Shown here one piece after another: positions 1 to 5,849 of a stretch of DNA of 28,306 nucleotides. A model generated the notes under the pieces. The model was given only the letters and a program-made list of their open reading frames with translations. It did not search any database and was not told where the DNA came from. Numbering within the stretch: position 1 is the first letter of the stretch; the number at the start of each line of letters is the position of its first letter. The DNA lies in the NCBI GenBank assembly GCA_910587945.1, contig CAJUNI010000023.1, positions 1 through 28,306 on the forward strand, in the 5' to 3' direction. The DNA comes from an uncultured Parvibacter sp. Its GTDB lineage: Bacteria; Actinomycetota; Coriobacteriia; Coriobacteriales; Eggerthellaceae. A program made the position numbers and the translations under genes.

Positions 1-1
1 C

Positions 2-184
2 GCTTTTACCTACCACCAGCCCAAGGAGGGACAGCCAGAGAAGTACGAAGCCCTGCGCTCCAAGGCGAAGGAGCTTGCCTATCTCATCGACAAGCTGTGC
101 CCTGACAGCCGCGAGAAGTCCCTTGCGATGACGAAGCTGGAAGAGGCCTCGATGTGGGCCAACGCTTCCGTCGCCCGAAACTAA
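2..184 (+). CDS. Acb2/Tad1-type hairpin domain protein, C-terminal part
   Basis: The gene enters from the left edge in frame 2 and ends at TAA 182-184, leaving 60 residues. The visible part matches the helical hairpin of the Acb2/Tad1 family: an aromatic/Pro start (FTYHQPKEG), a run YEALRSKAKELAYLI, then CPDSREKS, and a terminal EEASMWANASVARN helix. Phage Acb2 binds cyclic di- and trinucleotides and blocks CBASS; Tad1 sequesters Thoeris gcADPR signals. The domain is also common in phage proteins whose ligand is untested, so an anti-defence role is inference. It lies 10 bases before the holin-like gene in the lysis region. The N-terminus, which could carry extra domains, is not in the window. 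Confidence 0.72.
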   Translation, partial: AFTYHQPKEGQPEKYEALRSKAKELAYLIDKLCPDSREKSLAMTKLEEASMWANASVARN

Positions 185-194
185 GGAGGCCATC

Positions 195-443
195 ATGGCA
201 GACCACAAGAAGAACCCCATTCGCAGCGCATCGGAGAAGTTCGTTGCGTGGTGCGCTGACAAGTCCGATGCGGCTCGTGTCGAGCGCACCGTTGCGGAGG
301 CTGTTGTTATCGGCACTATGGATTTCGTTGCCACCATCAACGGTCTACCGCCTTGGGCTAGTGCCCTCATCACGCTCATCGGTATGCCCGTCGCGACCAT
401 CTTCCTGTCGGAGGTTGGCAAGAGGGGGGTCAGCAATGGATAG
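195..443 (+). CDS. Small membrane protein, putative holin
   Basis: An 82-residue protein starting at ATG 195 behind AAGGAGG (183-189). The N-terminal 30 residues are polar and charged. They are followed by two weakly to moderately hydrophobic stretches, about 33-50 (VAEAVVIGTMDFVATING) and 54-73 (ASALITLIGMPVATIFLSEV), and a short charged tail. The size, two-segment topology and position directly before the peptidase and endolysin genes fit a holin or other lysis-control protein. I do not recognise a named holin family. The stop codon overlaps the next start (ATGGATAG, 436-443), so the two genes are probably translationally coupled. Confidence 0.55.
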   Translation: MADHKKNPIRSASEKFVAWCADKSDAARVERTVAEAVVIGTMDFVATINGLPPWASALITLIGMPVATIFLSEVGKRGVSNG

Positions 444-1134
444 GCGACGCCTTATCTGCGCGCTCATCGTATCGACTTTGATTGCGGCTGCTCTTGCAGC
501 CGCTTTCTTTTTGCTGGTCGATTCCACGCAGGGTACCGCAGGGCCACCCGAAACGGACTATCTGAACATGGAAGTGAGCGACGAGCCTTACGCATTCATC
601 TTCAATTACCAGAAGGATATGCAGTACCCAGAGCTTCCAACGGGCTGCGAGGCTACGGCTGTCTCAACGCTTCTTCGGATGCACGGCTACAACGCCTCGA
701 AGACCGAGGTCGCGGATGCCATGCCGAAAAGCGACTGGGACTTCGTTGACCACTTCTGGGGCGACCCGTATTCCGAACACGGCGGTATGTGCATGGCTCC
801 GTGCGCGGCGGCAACCGCCAACCTCTTCCTGGATGGGGAGAAGGAGGCTGTTGCGGTTGTCGGCTCCTCCTTGGAGGAGCTTCAACTGGAGGGCGGCCTT
901 CCCGCCTGTGTATGGGTGACCATCAGCATGGAGGAGCCGAAGGCTCTGCGCAGCATCGGGCGTTTCACCTGCTACTCGACCTCTCATTGCGTCGTCCTGC
1001 GAAAGATTGAGGACGGCACCGCTTATTGCTACGACCCGCTTTCTGGTGTGGTCGATTACCCGCTCGCGCTGTTCAAGCAGAGATACGAGCAGCTTGGCTC
1101 GCAGGCGGTCTTTCTGAAGAACACCAACGATTAA
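436..1134 (+). CDS. Membrane-anchored C39-like cysteine peptidase
   Basis: A 232-residue protein. The frame stays open to 154, but ATG 436 is chosen because it is followed at once by a positively charged N-terminus (MDRRR) and a hydrophobic segment at residues 7-27, giving a signal anchor, and because it couples to the holin stop. The rest is a papain-like C39_2 domain: nucleophile Cys71 in LPTGCEATAVSTLL, His184 in STSHCVVL and Asp200 in YCYDPLSG. Such domains are usually secreted and cut or bind peptides. Between holin and endolysin it could help release the phage by cutting peptide cross-links, act as a spanin-like accessory or be lysogenic cargo; none of these is shown by sequence. SD GAGGGGGG lies about 6 bases upstream. 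Confidence 0.78.
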   Translation: MDRRRLICALIVSTLIAAALAAAFFLLVDSTQGTAGPPETDYLNMEVSDEPYAFIFNYQKDMQYPELPTGCEATAVSTLLRMHGYNASKTEVADAMPKSDWDFVDHFWGDPYSEHGGMCMAPCAAATANLFLDGEKEAVAVVGSSLEELQLEGGLPACVWVTISMEEPKALRSIGRFTCYSTSHCVVLRKIEDGTAYCYDPLSGVVDYPLALFKQRYEQLGSQAVFLKNTND

Positions 1135-1146
1135 GGAGGTGCAGCT

Positions 1147-2229
1147 ATGGCATACGTAGCGCAGGCCTCGATTGACGAACGCGGCAAGATTGCTGGCGGC
1201 GAGGCTGGCAACCAGACTGGAAGCGAGTTGAACACGAGGGGCATCTATTCCAGTTCGGCGAACCCTTGGTGGTCTGTCATCGCCAGGAACCCTGCCGTTC
1301 TCGCCGAAATGAACCGACAGGGCAAGGCGGCTGTTGCCAATCCCTACATCGGTTACGACCAGTACCAGCGCAATACCGTTCTGATTCAGGCCAAGAAAGT
1401 GGGCTGGGACTTGTCTGCCATCAAGACGGCTTGCGAGTGCGATTGCTCGTCCCTGTTGGCAACCGTGATGATTTGCGCGGTCTACAAGGTTCTCGGCGCG
1501 ACAGCAGGAGACGCGGTTTACAACGCCCTCTATGCTGGAGCTAATCTGCCCGCAACGGGCAACTTCAAGAGCAAGCTGGCATCGCTCGGCGAATACTTTG
1601 CCACGGGCGGCGCGTCGTATACCCCAGGCTACGGCCTCGTGCGCGACGGTCATGCCGTCATCGTGGTGGACGCCCTGGTGACGGCTGGCAAGCTATCCAC
1701 GGGCGCAAGCCCAGCATCCAGCTTGGCATCGTCCAAGTACCCCTGCAAGGGCTGGAACGGCAGCGAGGTCAAGCGCGTGCAGACAGCCCTTGTCTCGAAG
1801 GGCTACTCATGCGGAAGCTCTGGCGTTGATGGCAGCTTCGGCCCTGACACGGACGTAGCTGTACGTAAGTTCCAGGCCGACCGAGGCCTAGAGGTTGACG
1901 GCATCGTCGGCCCCATGACCCAGACGGCCCTGTACGGCTCGTCTGCGCCTGCGGCCAGCTCGACGACCTATACCACGGGCGAGTACGTCACCTGCGTGAA
2001 CAACCTTCGGGTGCGCACTGGCGCGGGCACTGGCTACTCCATCAAGAGCAAGAGGCAGCTCACCGCAGACGGCCAGAGGCACAGCAACGATGCGGGGGAG
2101 CTTAACAAGGGGACGAACGTCACCGTCTCCAAGGTGCTGAAGGATTCTGGTGGCAACACCTGGGGATTGATTCCCAGCGGCTGGATTTGTGTGGAATGGA
2201 ACGGAGAGCCTTACGCCAAGAAGCGGTAA
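1147..2229 (+). CDS. Modular phage endolysin (NlpC/P60-like peptidase, PG-binding, SH3b)
   Basis: A 360-residue protein starting at ATG 1147 behind TAAGGAGGTG (1133-1142). Three modules are visible. Residues 1-180 form a papain-like cell-wall peptidase of the type with NQTGSEL, NIGYDQYQRNT-like and DCSS motifs; here IGYDQYQRNT at 68-77, probable nucleophile Cys100 in CECDCSS and His169 in RDGHAVIVV. Residues about 195-264 are a PG_binding_1 domain (GSEVKRVQTAL, DGSFGPDTDVAVRKFQ, VDGIVGPMTQTAL). Residues about 278-355 are an SH3-type wall-binding domain (LRVRTGAGTGY, WGLIPSGWICVEW). There is no signal peptide, so release through a holin fits. The gene is closed by a strong terminator. Confidence 0.87.
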   Translation: MAYVAQASIDERGKIAGGEAGNQTGSELNTRGIYSSSANPWWSVIARNPAVLAEMNRQGKAAVANPYIGYDQYQRNTVLIQAKKVGWDLSAIKTACECDCSSLLATVMICAVYKVLGATAGDAVYNALYAGANLPATGNFKSKLASLGEYFATGGASYTPGYGLVRDGHAVIVVDALVTAGKLSTGASPASSLASSKYPCKGWNGSEVKRVQTALVSKGYSCGSSGVDGSFGPDTDVAVRKFQADRGLEVDGIVGPMTQTALYGSSAPAASSTTYTTGEYVTCVNNLRVRTGAGTGYSIKSKRQLTADGQRHSNDAGELNKGTNVTVSKVLKDSGGNTWGLIPSGWICVEWNGEPYAKKR

Positions 2230-2235
2230 CGTTTT

Positions 2236-2270
2236 GCGGGGGTACCCTGACGGGTGCCCCCGCTTTTTCT
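2236..2270 (+). terminator. Rho-independent terminator after the endolysin gene
   Basis: A 12-bp stem (2236-2247 with 2252-2263, one G-U pair), a TGAC tetraloop and a T5 run at 2264-2268 follow the endolysin stop by six bases. It should end the lysis-region transcript, so the 65-residue gene downstream probably has its own promoter or depends on readthrough. Confidence 0.92.
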
Positions 2271-2319
2271 GTTGTTAGGGTCGATTTTGGGGGTTCGACG
2301 ATTCCGAAAGGAGAAGGAA

Positions 2320-2517
2320 ATGGATGCGAATACCAAGGACGCGATAACCAGGGGAGCAAAGGCACTCGATGCGGCATCTTTCGCAATGTCCGTCATGTCT
2401 CGCCAGGAGGCTGGGCCTCTGGCGGATATGTTCGCGATGTGGCTGATGGAGGAGGCGCAAAGACTGGAGGAGCTGGTTAAGGACGATATTGAGGTGTCGC
2501 CAGTGCCCAACTGCTGA
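2320..2517 (+). CDS. Small helical protein of unknown function
   Basis: A 65-residue acidic protein. An in-frame upstream ATG exists at 2254, but ATG 2320 is preferred because AAAGGAGAAGG (2307-2317) lies just before it and the upstream stretch overlaps the terminator. The sequence is almost entirely amphipathic helix (residues 4-55, with AMSVMSRQEAGPLADMFAMW in the middle) followed by a short tail ending in Cys. I do not recognise the family. It sits after the lysis terminator as the last gene before host DNA, a place where phages often carry small lysogenic-conversion genes. Its TGA is in the same frame as the truncated gene that follows. Confidence 0.6.
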   Translation: MDANTKDAITRGAKALDAASFAMSVMSRQEAGPLADMFAMWLMEEAQRLEELVKDDIEVSPVPNC

Positions 2518-2541
2518 ATACGCTATCCCTTACTCGCCTGT

Positions 2542-3231
2542 TTGGTTGTGGTATTAGCTAATTGCGCAGGCAGTGGTGGTGCGGATTATGATGCCCATGA
2601 AGGCTCGAGCACCGAAGAGGTTTCTAGCGCCAACGATGGTTCTAGCACCGAAAATGGGTCTAGCGCCAAAGAGGGTTCTACTACCAAAGACGGTTCTACT
2701 ACCAGCGAGAGCTCTAAGACCGAATTTGGCTATGACACCAGTAATGACCTAGCGAGAAGCGTTGCTGATGATTACGACAAGCTGTTCAAGAGCGACTTCT
2801 CTAGCAAGGCTATGACTGATTTCGCCGATGGCCTGATCAGTAAAATGCCCCCGGGGGCTCTGGATGCCCTAGCCAAGCAAGAAGGTACTTCTGTTGAGGC
2901 TCTTAAAGCGGAGCTTGCTGATATAGCAGACGCCTCATCTATGAGCAGTATTACTCCCTATCTGTCCATGATGGATATCCAGTTCACGGTCTATGATAAT
3001 GGTCAAGCCTCCACTAGTGATCTGAATGACATCAATGCTACCTTAACAGCTGCAGGAGTTAAGGGCGGCGCCACCAACGCAGTGGACTTGGGCGCTATTA
3101 TGACCATCACTCTTAAAGAAGATTTGAATGGTGTGGCCAAGGGCACCATTCAGACTCAGCATCTGGGCAACACCGGCATGTTGGCTGTCCAAATTGATGG
3201 CAAATGGTATCTTTGGGCCGGTAATCTCTAG
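2542..3231 (+). CDS. 5'-truncated paralog of the zinc-ribbon membrane protein; exodomain only
   Basis: Up to 229 residues from TTG 2542; no clear ribosome binding site precedes it, and the frame is open back to the TGA at 2515. From residue about 64 to the end it matches the C-terminal domain of the protein at 4063-4848, with about 25 differences in 160 aligned residues counted by eye, including the shared ends QIDGKWYLWAGNL. The stretch before it (LVVVLANCAGSGG) aligns with the last half of the paralog's membrane helix (LVVGLVNCAGCGG), but the zinc ribbon, Pro-rich linker and first half of the helix are missing. A Ser/Thr/Glu linker of seven 6-residue repeats is an insertion specific to this copy. 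It is probably a remnant cut by prophage insertion or deletion and may not be expressed. Confidence 0.6.
   Translation: MVVVLANCAGSGGADYDAHEGSSTEEVSSANDGSSTENGSSAKEGSTTKDGSTTSESSKTEFGYDTSNDLARSVADDYDKLFKSDFSSKAMTDFADGLISKMPPGALDALAKQEGTSVEALKAELADIADASSMSSITPYLSMMDIQFTVYDNGQASTSDLNDINATLTAAGVKGGATNAVDLGAIMTITLKEDLNGVAKGTIQTQHLGNTGMLAVQIDGKWYLWAGNL
2602..2727 (+). repeat. Seven 18-bp coding repeats
   Basis: Seven consecutive 18-bp units encode GSSTEE, VSSAND, GSSTEN, GSSAKE, GSTTKD, GSTTSE and SSKTEF. They form a polar linker between the membrane remnant and the exodomain. The intact paralog at 4063 lacks it, so it arose or expanded by slippage after duplication. Confidence 0.85.
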
Positions 3232-3252
3232 GAACAATTCTTTTCGGTAGTG

Positions 3253-3280
3253 GGCTGCTGGCTCGTCTGAGTCGGCAGCC
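3253..3280 (+). terminator. Hairpin between convergent genes, possible weak terminator
   Basis: A 12-bp stem (3253-3264 with 3269-3280, two G-U pairs when read as plus-strand RNA) closes on a GTCT loop. It lies 21 bases after the stop at 3231 and touches the stop of the convergent minus-strand gene. There is no T run, so intrinsic termination would be weak. Confidence 0.4.
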
Positions 3281-3729
3281 TATTGGCGTTCGAAGTAGTC
3301 TTGGTCGGTGATGAAATAGGTGCGAAGATAGCCCTTGGATGACACCACTACAAATTCGCCGGTGCGGGGCAGGAAGTAGGCATCATCCCCGTCCTCTTTT
3401 TGGATGCGGTGCAACACCTGAGGGTCGTGAATGACCTCATTGGCTGCGGCCACATAGGCCTCAGGGCTGTCGCAGCCCACTTCATCACCATGTTTCGCAA
3501 AGTGATCCATAAGCTTCTCGTAACTGCGTAACTCTAAAAGCTCGGTATCCGCGCTCGGGGATTGACTGGCCGAAGAGGTTGCCGACGAGGAAGTTGCGGG
3601 CGAAGCGGTGTCGGAAGTAGGTCCTAAATAGTCGCCGAGGCCAAGGACTCCAACGCTAATCAGAAGAACCAGTACCAGGGCCAGGGCCCCGCGCGTAAAT
3701 CGCTGAGATGAGGGGGTCTGGTTAGCCAT
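3280..3729 (-). CDS. Secreted or membrane-anchored protein with possible BECR-type nuclease-like domain
   Basis: A 149-residue protein starting at ATG 3727-3729 behind AGGAGG nine bases upstream. Residues 15-34 are a hydrophobic anchor or signal, 37-62 a Ser/Thr/Ala linker, and 63-149 a compact domain: a HFAKHGDEVG motif, a helix SPEAYVAAANEVI, then strands ending in GEFVVVSSKGYLRTYF and a final YFERQ. The KHG...EFxVV...G.(I/L)RTYF pattern resembles barnase-EndoU-ColicinE5/D-RelE (BECR) type domains found in phage and polymorphic toxins. The resemblance is by eye and catalytic activity is not assumed. No immunity gene is seen beside it. It lies between the two exodomain paralogs, on the opposite strand. 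Confidence 0.7.
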   Translation of the reverse strand: MANQTPSSQRFTRGALALVLVLLISVGVLGLGDYLGPTSDTASPATSSSATSSASQSPSADTELLELRSYEKLMDHFAKHGDEVGCDSPEAYVAAANEVIHDPQVLHRIQKEDGDDAYFLPRTGEFVVVSSKGYLRTYFITDQDYFERQ

Positions 3730-4062
3730 AGGGCGAAGCCTCCTGTTGCGGATGCTGATAAAACTGCTGCCTTGTTAAGCGTACCGGTAATGTGCGCCCC
3801 GCAGTGAGTTGGTGATGGATTTGTAGGGTTAGGTGGCCTTAGAAGCGGCTTGGGTCTGTGTTGGAGCGGCAAACGAGAAGAGTTGCTCCTACATTCAAGC
3901 TCAGAACAAGACGCAATGGAAAAGTTTCGCAATTTCTTTAGAGATTATGGGCGATAATGAATTTAGTCCGACAGGCTTGCTTGGATCCTTCGACTCCCTC
4001 AGGGAAGTGCAGGGGTGGACTTCAAGTGAGCTCATTTACATTCCATAAGAATGGAGGGGAAC
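3730..4062. other. 333-bp intergenic region between divergent genes
   Basis: The region lies between the starts of the minus-strand secreted-protein gene and the plus-strand zinc-ribbon gene, so it should hold both promoters. A GATAAT box at 3953-3958 is a possible -10 for the plus-strand gene, without a convincing -35. Open frames here lack ribosome binding sites and recognisable products. I see no RNA gene or strong hairpin. Confidence 0.4.
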
Positions 4063-4848
4063 ATGTTCTGTCCGAAATGTGGCAACCAGCTGCCTGACGG
4101 CGCAAAGTTTTGCGGCGCCTGTGGCACGACTCTGAATGCAGCGCCCGCTCAGCCGGCGCCCGGTGCCTCGGGAACCATCCCGCAAGCTCAACCGGCACCT
4201 GGAGCACCCTATGGTCAGGCACCGCAGGCTCCGAACAGCGGTAGCCAGAAAAACATTCTTATCATTGGTGGCATCGCCATTGTTGTGATCCTTATTGCCT
4301 TGGTGGTAGGGTTGGTGAATTGCGCTGGCTGCGGCGGTGGCGCAGGCTATAACACCAAAGATGATCTCATGACGAGCGTTGCTGATGATTACAACAGCCT
4401 GTTTAAGAGCGACTTCTCTGGCAAGGCTATGGCTGATTTTGCCGATAAGATGATCAATAAGATGCCTCCGGGGGCCATAGATGCTCTAGCCAAGCAACAA
4501 GGTACTTCTGTTGAGGCTCTTAAGGCAGAGATTGCTGATCTCGCAGACAGCTCATCTATGAGCAGTATTGCTCCCTATCTGTCCATGATGGATATCCAGT
4601 TCACGGTTTATGATGATGGCCAAGCCTCTACCAGTGACCTTAATGACATCAATGCTACGTTAACAGCTGCCGGAGTTAAGGGTGTTGCCACCAATGCGGT
4701 AGACCTGGGCACCAATATGACCATTACTCTCAAGGAAGATTTGATGGGTATGTCTAAGGGCACCACGCAGACCCAAGACTTGGGCAATACCGGTATGATG
4801 GCTGTCCAAATTGATGGCAAATGGTACCTCTGGGCTGGCAATCTCTAG
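4063..4848 (+). CDS. Zinc-ribbon, single-pass membrane protein with conserved exodomain
   Basis: A 261-residue protein. An in-frame ATG at 4051 overlaps the ribosome binding site GGAGGGG (4053-4059), so ATG 4063 is chosen. Residues 2-23 are a zinc ribbon (CPKCGNQL, CGACGTTL). Residues about 25-63 are a Pro/Ala/Gln linker, about 65-90 a membrane helix (ILIIGGIAIVVILIALVVGL), and 95-261 an exported domain rich in Asp, Ser and Met, with a helical first half (SVADDYNSLFKSDFSGKAMAD, MPPGAIDALAKQQ) and a beta second half ending in DGKWYLWAGNL. Zinc ribbon plus membrane helix plus exodomain is a common actinobacterial and firmicute plan of unknown role. It is the intact paralog of the gene at 2542-3231 and is followed by a strong terminator. 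Confidence 0.85.
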   Translation: MFCPKCGNQLPDGAKFCGACGTTLNAAPAQPAPGASGTIPQAQPAPGAPYGQAPQAPNSGSQKNILIIGGIAIVVILIALVVGLVNCAGCGGGAGYNTKDDLMTSVADDYNSLFKSDFSGKAMADFADKMINKMPPGAIDALAKQQGTSVEALKAEIADLADSSSMSSIAPYLSMMDIQFTVYDDGQASTSDLNDINATLTAAGVKGVATNAVDLGTNMTITLKEDLMGMSKGTTQTQDLGNTGMMAVQIDGKWYLWAGNL

Positions 4849-4889
4849 GAGTAAACCTTCTCAGTAGATTCCACTGAGTTTCTTAGGAA

Positions 4890-4922
4890 AACGCCTCGAC
4901 AGTTTCGTCGGGGCGTTTTTTT
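4890..4922 (+). terminator. Rho-independent terminator after the zinc-ribbon gene
   Basis: An 11-bp stem (4890-4900 with 4907-4917, one G-U pair), a 6-base loop AGTTTC and a T run to 4922, about 40 bases after the stop. It isolates the pilus operon from upstream transcription. Confidence 0.93.
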
Positions 4923-4983
4923 GTGCCCAAAAGCCTGCGGTGCAGAGGAAATTCGGGGACAGAAGTAGCGAGAAAGCAGGGTG

Positions 4984-5007
4984 GTTCGCTTGTGAATTGA
5001 AGCGAAC
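4984..5007. promoter_or_regulatory. Perfect inverted repeat in the pilus operon leader
   Basis: GTTCGCTT and AAGCGAAC are exact reverse complements separated by eight bases, about 140 bases before the first tad gene. The geometry (8-8-8) fits a dimeric transcription factor site better than an RNA hairpin, because no T run or gene end is nearby. The binding protein is unknown. Confidence 0.45.
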
Positions 5008-5020
5008 GCTGGGGCGAGTG

Positions 5021-5070
5021 TGCGGCAGAGGAGTTCATCGGATGCGGCAATTGGTAGTCGTGGTGCCGCA
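5021..5070. promoter_or_regulatory. Three TGCGGCA-type half sites upstream of the tad operon
   Basis: TGCGGCA occurs at 5021-5027 and 5043-5049, and its reverse complement TGCCGCA at 5064-5070. Starts are 22 and 21 bases apart, about two helical turns, so all sites would face the same side of the DNA. This is the pattern of a cooperatively binding activator or repressor. No clear -10/-35 pair is visible nearby. Confidence 0.4.
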
Positions 5071-5146
5071 GTGTTGAGACATGTTGTGGGATCGAATCTC
5101 TCTACGGCTTCGTCATGGTGGGGCGAGCGAGACGAAGGGAGATGGC

Positions 5147-5788
5147 ATGCGTTCAAACAAGTCACTGGTTATTGCGTTGGCCTGCGGGCTTCTCTGCGCC
5201 CTCTGTGTTGGTTTGTATGTGGGCGGCTTAGAGCAGCAATCGGAGCAGGTGCGCCAAGAGGCCCTTGCGCGCTATGGAGGCGACCAGCTGGAAGTCTGGG
5301 TGGCCGCCCGGGATTTGGGTCCCGGAGATGTCATTGGAGCCAATGATGTGGAGGTGCGACTCTGGGTAGCCGATTTATTGCCCACCGGAGCTCAAACCAA
5401 CCAAACAGTGGTTGTTGGTCAAGAGGTATCTGCTGCTATTTATGAAGATGAAGTTATTACCGCCTCTCGTTTGGGGCAGCAAACCTTAGCCCTAGATGTT
5501 CCTCAAGGGCTCTCTGCCATTAGTGTGCCGGCTGGAGAAGTGGAAACGGTGGGTGGTGCTCTCATGTCGGGGATGCGCCCCGATGTCTACGCCACGGGAG
5601 CGAGTGCGACAACACTGCTTGTAGAGCGAGCGTTGGTGCTTGAAGTAAGCAAAGCCGAAGGAACTCTAGGGGGTAGTTCTAACCGCTGGGTCACCCTTGC
5701 TGTGCCTGAATCGAGCGTAGAAGAGCTCGTACGAGCAGCTCAAAACCTATCGCTGTACTTTGTTCTTCCTCCCCAAGAAACCTCGTAA
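5147..5788 (+). CDS. cpaB: CpaB/RcpC-type Flp pilus assembly protein (SAF domain)
   Basis: A 213-residue protein. ATG 5147 is chosen over an in-frame ATG at 5081 because AAGGGAG (5135-5141) precedes it and the protein then starts with a short basic stretch and a membrane helix (residues 6-25). Residues about 43-110 are an SAF-like domain (VWVAARDLGPGDVIGANDVE, then GQEVSAAIYEDEVITASRL), followed by a CpaB-type beta domain (VPQGLSAISVPAGEVETVGG, MRPDVYAT). In Gram-negative Tad systems CpaB supports the secretin; here no secretin is present, so it probably acts at the outer face of the single membrane or in the cell wall. First gene of the pilus operon; a 61-base gap precedes tadZ. Confidence 0.85.
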   Translation: MRSNKSLVIALACGLLCALCVGLYVGGLEQQSEQVRQEALARYGGDQLEVWVAARDLGPGDVIGANDVEVRLWVADLLPTGAQTNQTVVVGQEVSAAIYEDEVITASRLGQQTLALDVPQGLSAISVPAGEVETVGGALMSGMRPDVYATGASATTLLVERALVLEVSKAEGTLGGSSNRWVTLAVPESSVEELVRAAQNLSLYFVLPPQETS

Positions 5789-5849
5789 CTTTGAGTTGCG
5801 ATCACTGGTTTGAAGATGACGTCATTTGACGTGGGGAGGTTTGATTTCT

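Larger units (their letters stand above)
1..2517 (+). mobile_element. Right end of a prophage (partial)
   Basis: Five tightly packed plus-strand genes form a typical phage late-end layout: an Acb2/Tad1-type hairpin protein, a small holin-like membrane protein, a C39 peptidase, a cell-wall lysin and a small helical protein. Lysine codons here are almost all AAG and codons favour C or G at the third position, unlike the mixed usage just downstream. The host side begins with a gene that has lost its 5' part, which suggests that the junction lies near 2517-2541. No integrase, tRNA or att repeat can be seen because the left end is outside the window, so the exact boundary is inferred. Confidence 0.65.

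Noticed and set aside
664..1653. 329-codon minus-strand open frame
   Set aside because: It lies antisense across the C39 peptidase and endolysin genes, has no recognisable domain or ribosome binding site, and its composition is that of a mirror frame of G+C-rich coding DNA.
2542..2600. Lipoprotein signal in the truncated paralog (LANC before Gly)
   Set aside because: Asn at -1 does not fit a lipobox, there is no basic N-terminus, and the segment aligns with the membrane helix of the intact paralog.
2500..2600. tRNA gene as attachment site of the prophage
   Set aside because: No cloverleaf-forming sequence or tRNA 3' end was found at the junction.
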